Origin: Verrucomicrobiota bacterium
GTDB lineage: Bacteria; Verrucomicrobiota; Verrucomicrobiia; Verrucomicrobiales; Verrucomicrobiaceae
Direction of reading: 5' to 3'
DNA length: 64,000 nt
NCBI GenBank assembly: GCA_025360015.1
Contig: JANYCZ010000023.1
Coordinates: forward strand, 114,005 to 178,004
Part shown: positions 63,895 to 64,000 of the stretch, piece after piece
Layout: the number at the start of each line of letters is the position of its first letter
Numbering within the stretch: the first letter of the stretch is position 1
Made by a program: the position numbers and the translations under genes
The notes under the pieces: model-generated
What the model saw: only the letters and a program-made list of their open reading frames with translations
Database searches by the model: none
What the model was told of the DNA's origin: nothing

Positions 63895-64000
63895 TCAGGT
63901 TTGGGGTGGCTCAGAGGAGTTCATGTTGAGGTAAATTTTGCCGGTGCTCCACTCGTCGTTCTGCTCGCAGAGCAGGGCGGAGACCAGGCGCAGCAGCGAG
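63895..64000 (-). mobile_element. IS256 (mutator)-family transposase, C-terminal end only
   Basis: Read on the minus strand from the window edge, the frame encodes LLRLVSALLCEQNDEWSTGK and IYLNMNSSEPPQT, ending in TGA 63895-63897. The LxxLLxExxDEWxxxxxYLNM pattern is the usual end of IS256-type DDE transposases. Most of the element lies outside the window, so whether it is intact cannot be told. Confidence 0.7.

Noticed and set aside
63713..63934. 73-codon plus-strand frame with a hydrophobic start
   Set aside because: It runs antisense into the transposase end and crosses the expected IS border; no ribosome-binding site.

Overview
The window is typical of a GC-rich Verrucomicrobiota chromosome, most like Prosthecobacter/Verrucomicrobiaceae. 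This is inferred from gene content, not from an rRNA gene. The signs are a PEP-CTERM-sorted exoprotein, a Minf_1886-family gene, a DUF5069 gene, DUF1016/YhcG nucleases, MFS-acyltransferase fusions and many weak or absent Shine-Dalgarno sites. I found no tRNA, rRNA or CRISPR array.

Layout. 0-3.1 kb: an EmrAB-type efflux pair (HlyD adaptor and 14-TM MFS pump). 3.1-13.9 kb: ordinary housekeeping and hypothetical genes (SGNH hydrolase, RlmI-like methyltransferase, cupin, RlmN, FKBP, MtfA, SDR, lipoproteins), with several short palindromic repeats between them. 14.2-21.0 kb: a disturbed accessory stretch. It holds a VapBC module, a LamG-like secreted protein gene with broken copies on either side, a DUF1016 nuclease carrying palindromes inside its coding sequence, decayed genes, and an AT-richer block (HEPN protein, transglutaminase-like protein, a membrane pair). 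21.1-23.3 kb: thiC behind a TPP riboswitch. 23.4-31.8 kb: PEP-CTERM haloperoxidase-like protein, serine hydrolase, Tat-exported superoxide dismutase, a BON/helix-hairpin-helix/phosphatase operon and an orphan ABC ATPase. 31.9-39.6 kb: thioredoxin 2, an RRM protein, a four-gene SDR/DedA/lipoprotein/JmjC cluster, a decayed membrane-protein gene, a NagB-like protein and MazG. 39.6-47.3 kb: a second accessory block with VapBC, a SWIM-SNF2 helicase, an unknown AT-rich gene and a CBS-HEPN-DUF7662-DUF4268 fusion. 47.3-52.8 kb: a lipid-remodelling MFS-acyltransferase, IspD, YqeY, a PIG-L deacetylase and a cyclophilin. 53.1-60.8 kb: ilvB, an orphan DNA methyltransferase, ilvN, a glycosyltransferase, a Minf_1886 protein and a double M16 peptidase. 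60.9-61.7 kb: two tandem copies of a three-hairpin sequence that looks like a structured small RNA. 61.7-64.0 kb: small membrane proteins, a PQQ-type beta-propeller protein and the edge of an IS256-like transposase.

The most interesting items are: (1) the tandem 180-bp repeat at 61 kb, whose two copies differ by substitutions that keep a terminator-like stem paired while changing every reading-frame residue they touch; (2) a dispersed REP-like family, a variable stem-loop with an invariant GCTAC tail (GTAG on the other strand), seen at six sites; (3) the CBS-HEPN-nuclease-like fusion at 45.5 kb; (4) the tandemly duplicated LamG gene broken around a DUF1016 nuclease with a palindrome at the breakpoint; (5) a haloperoxidase-fold exoprotein that has lost most vanadate-binding residues; and (6) a DNA methyltransferase lodged between ilvB and ilvN.
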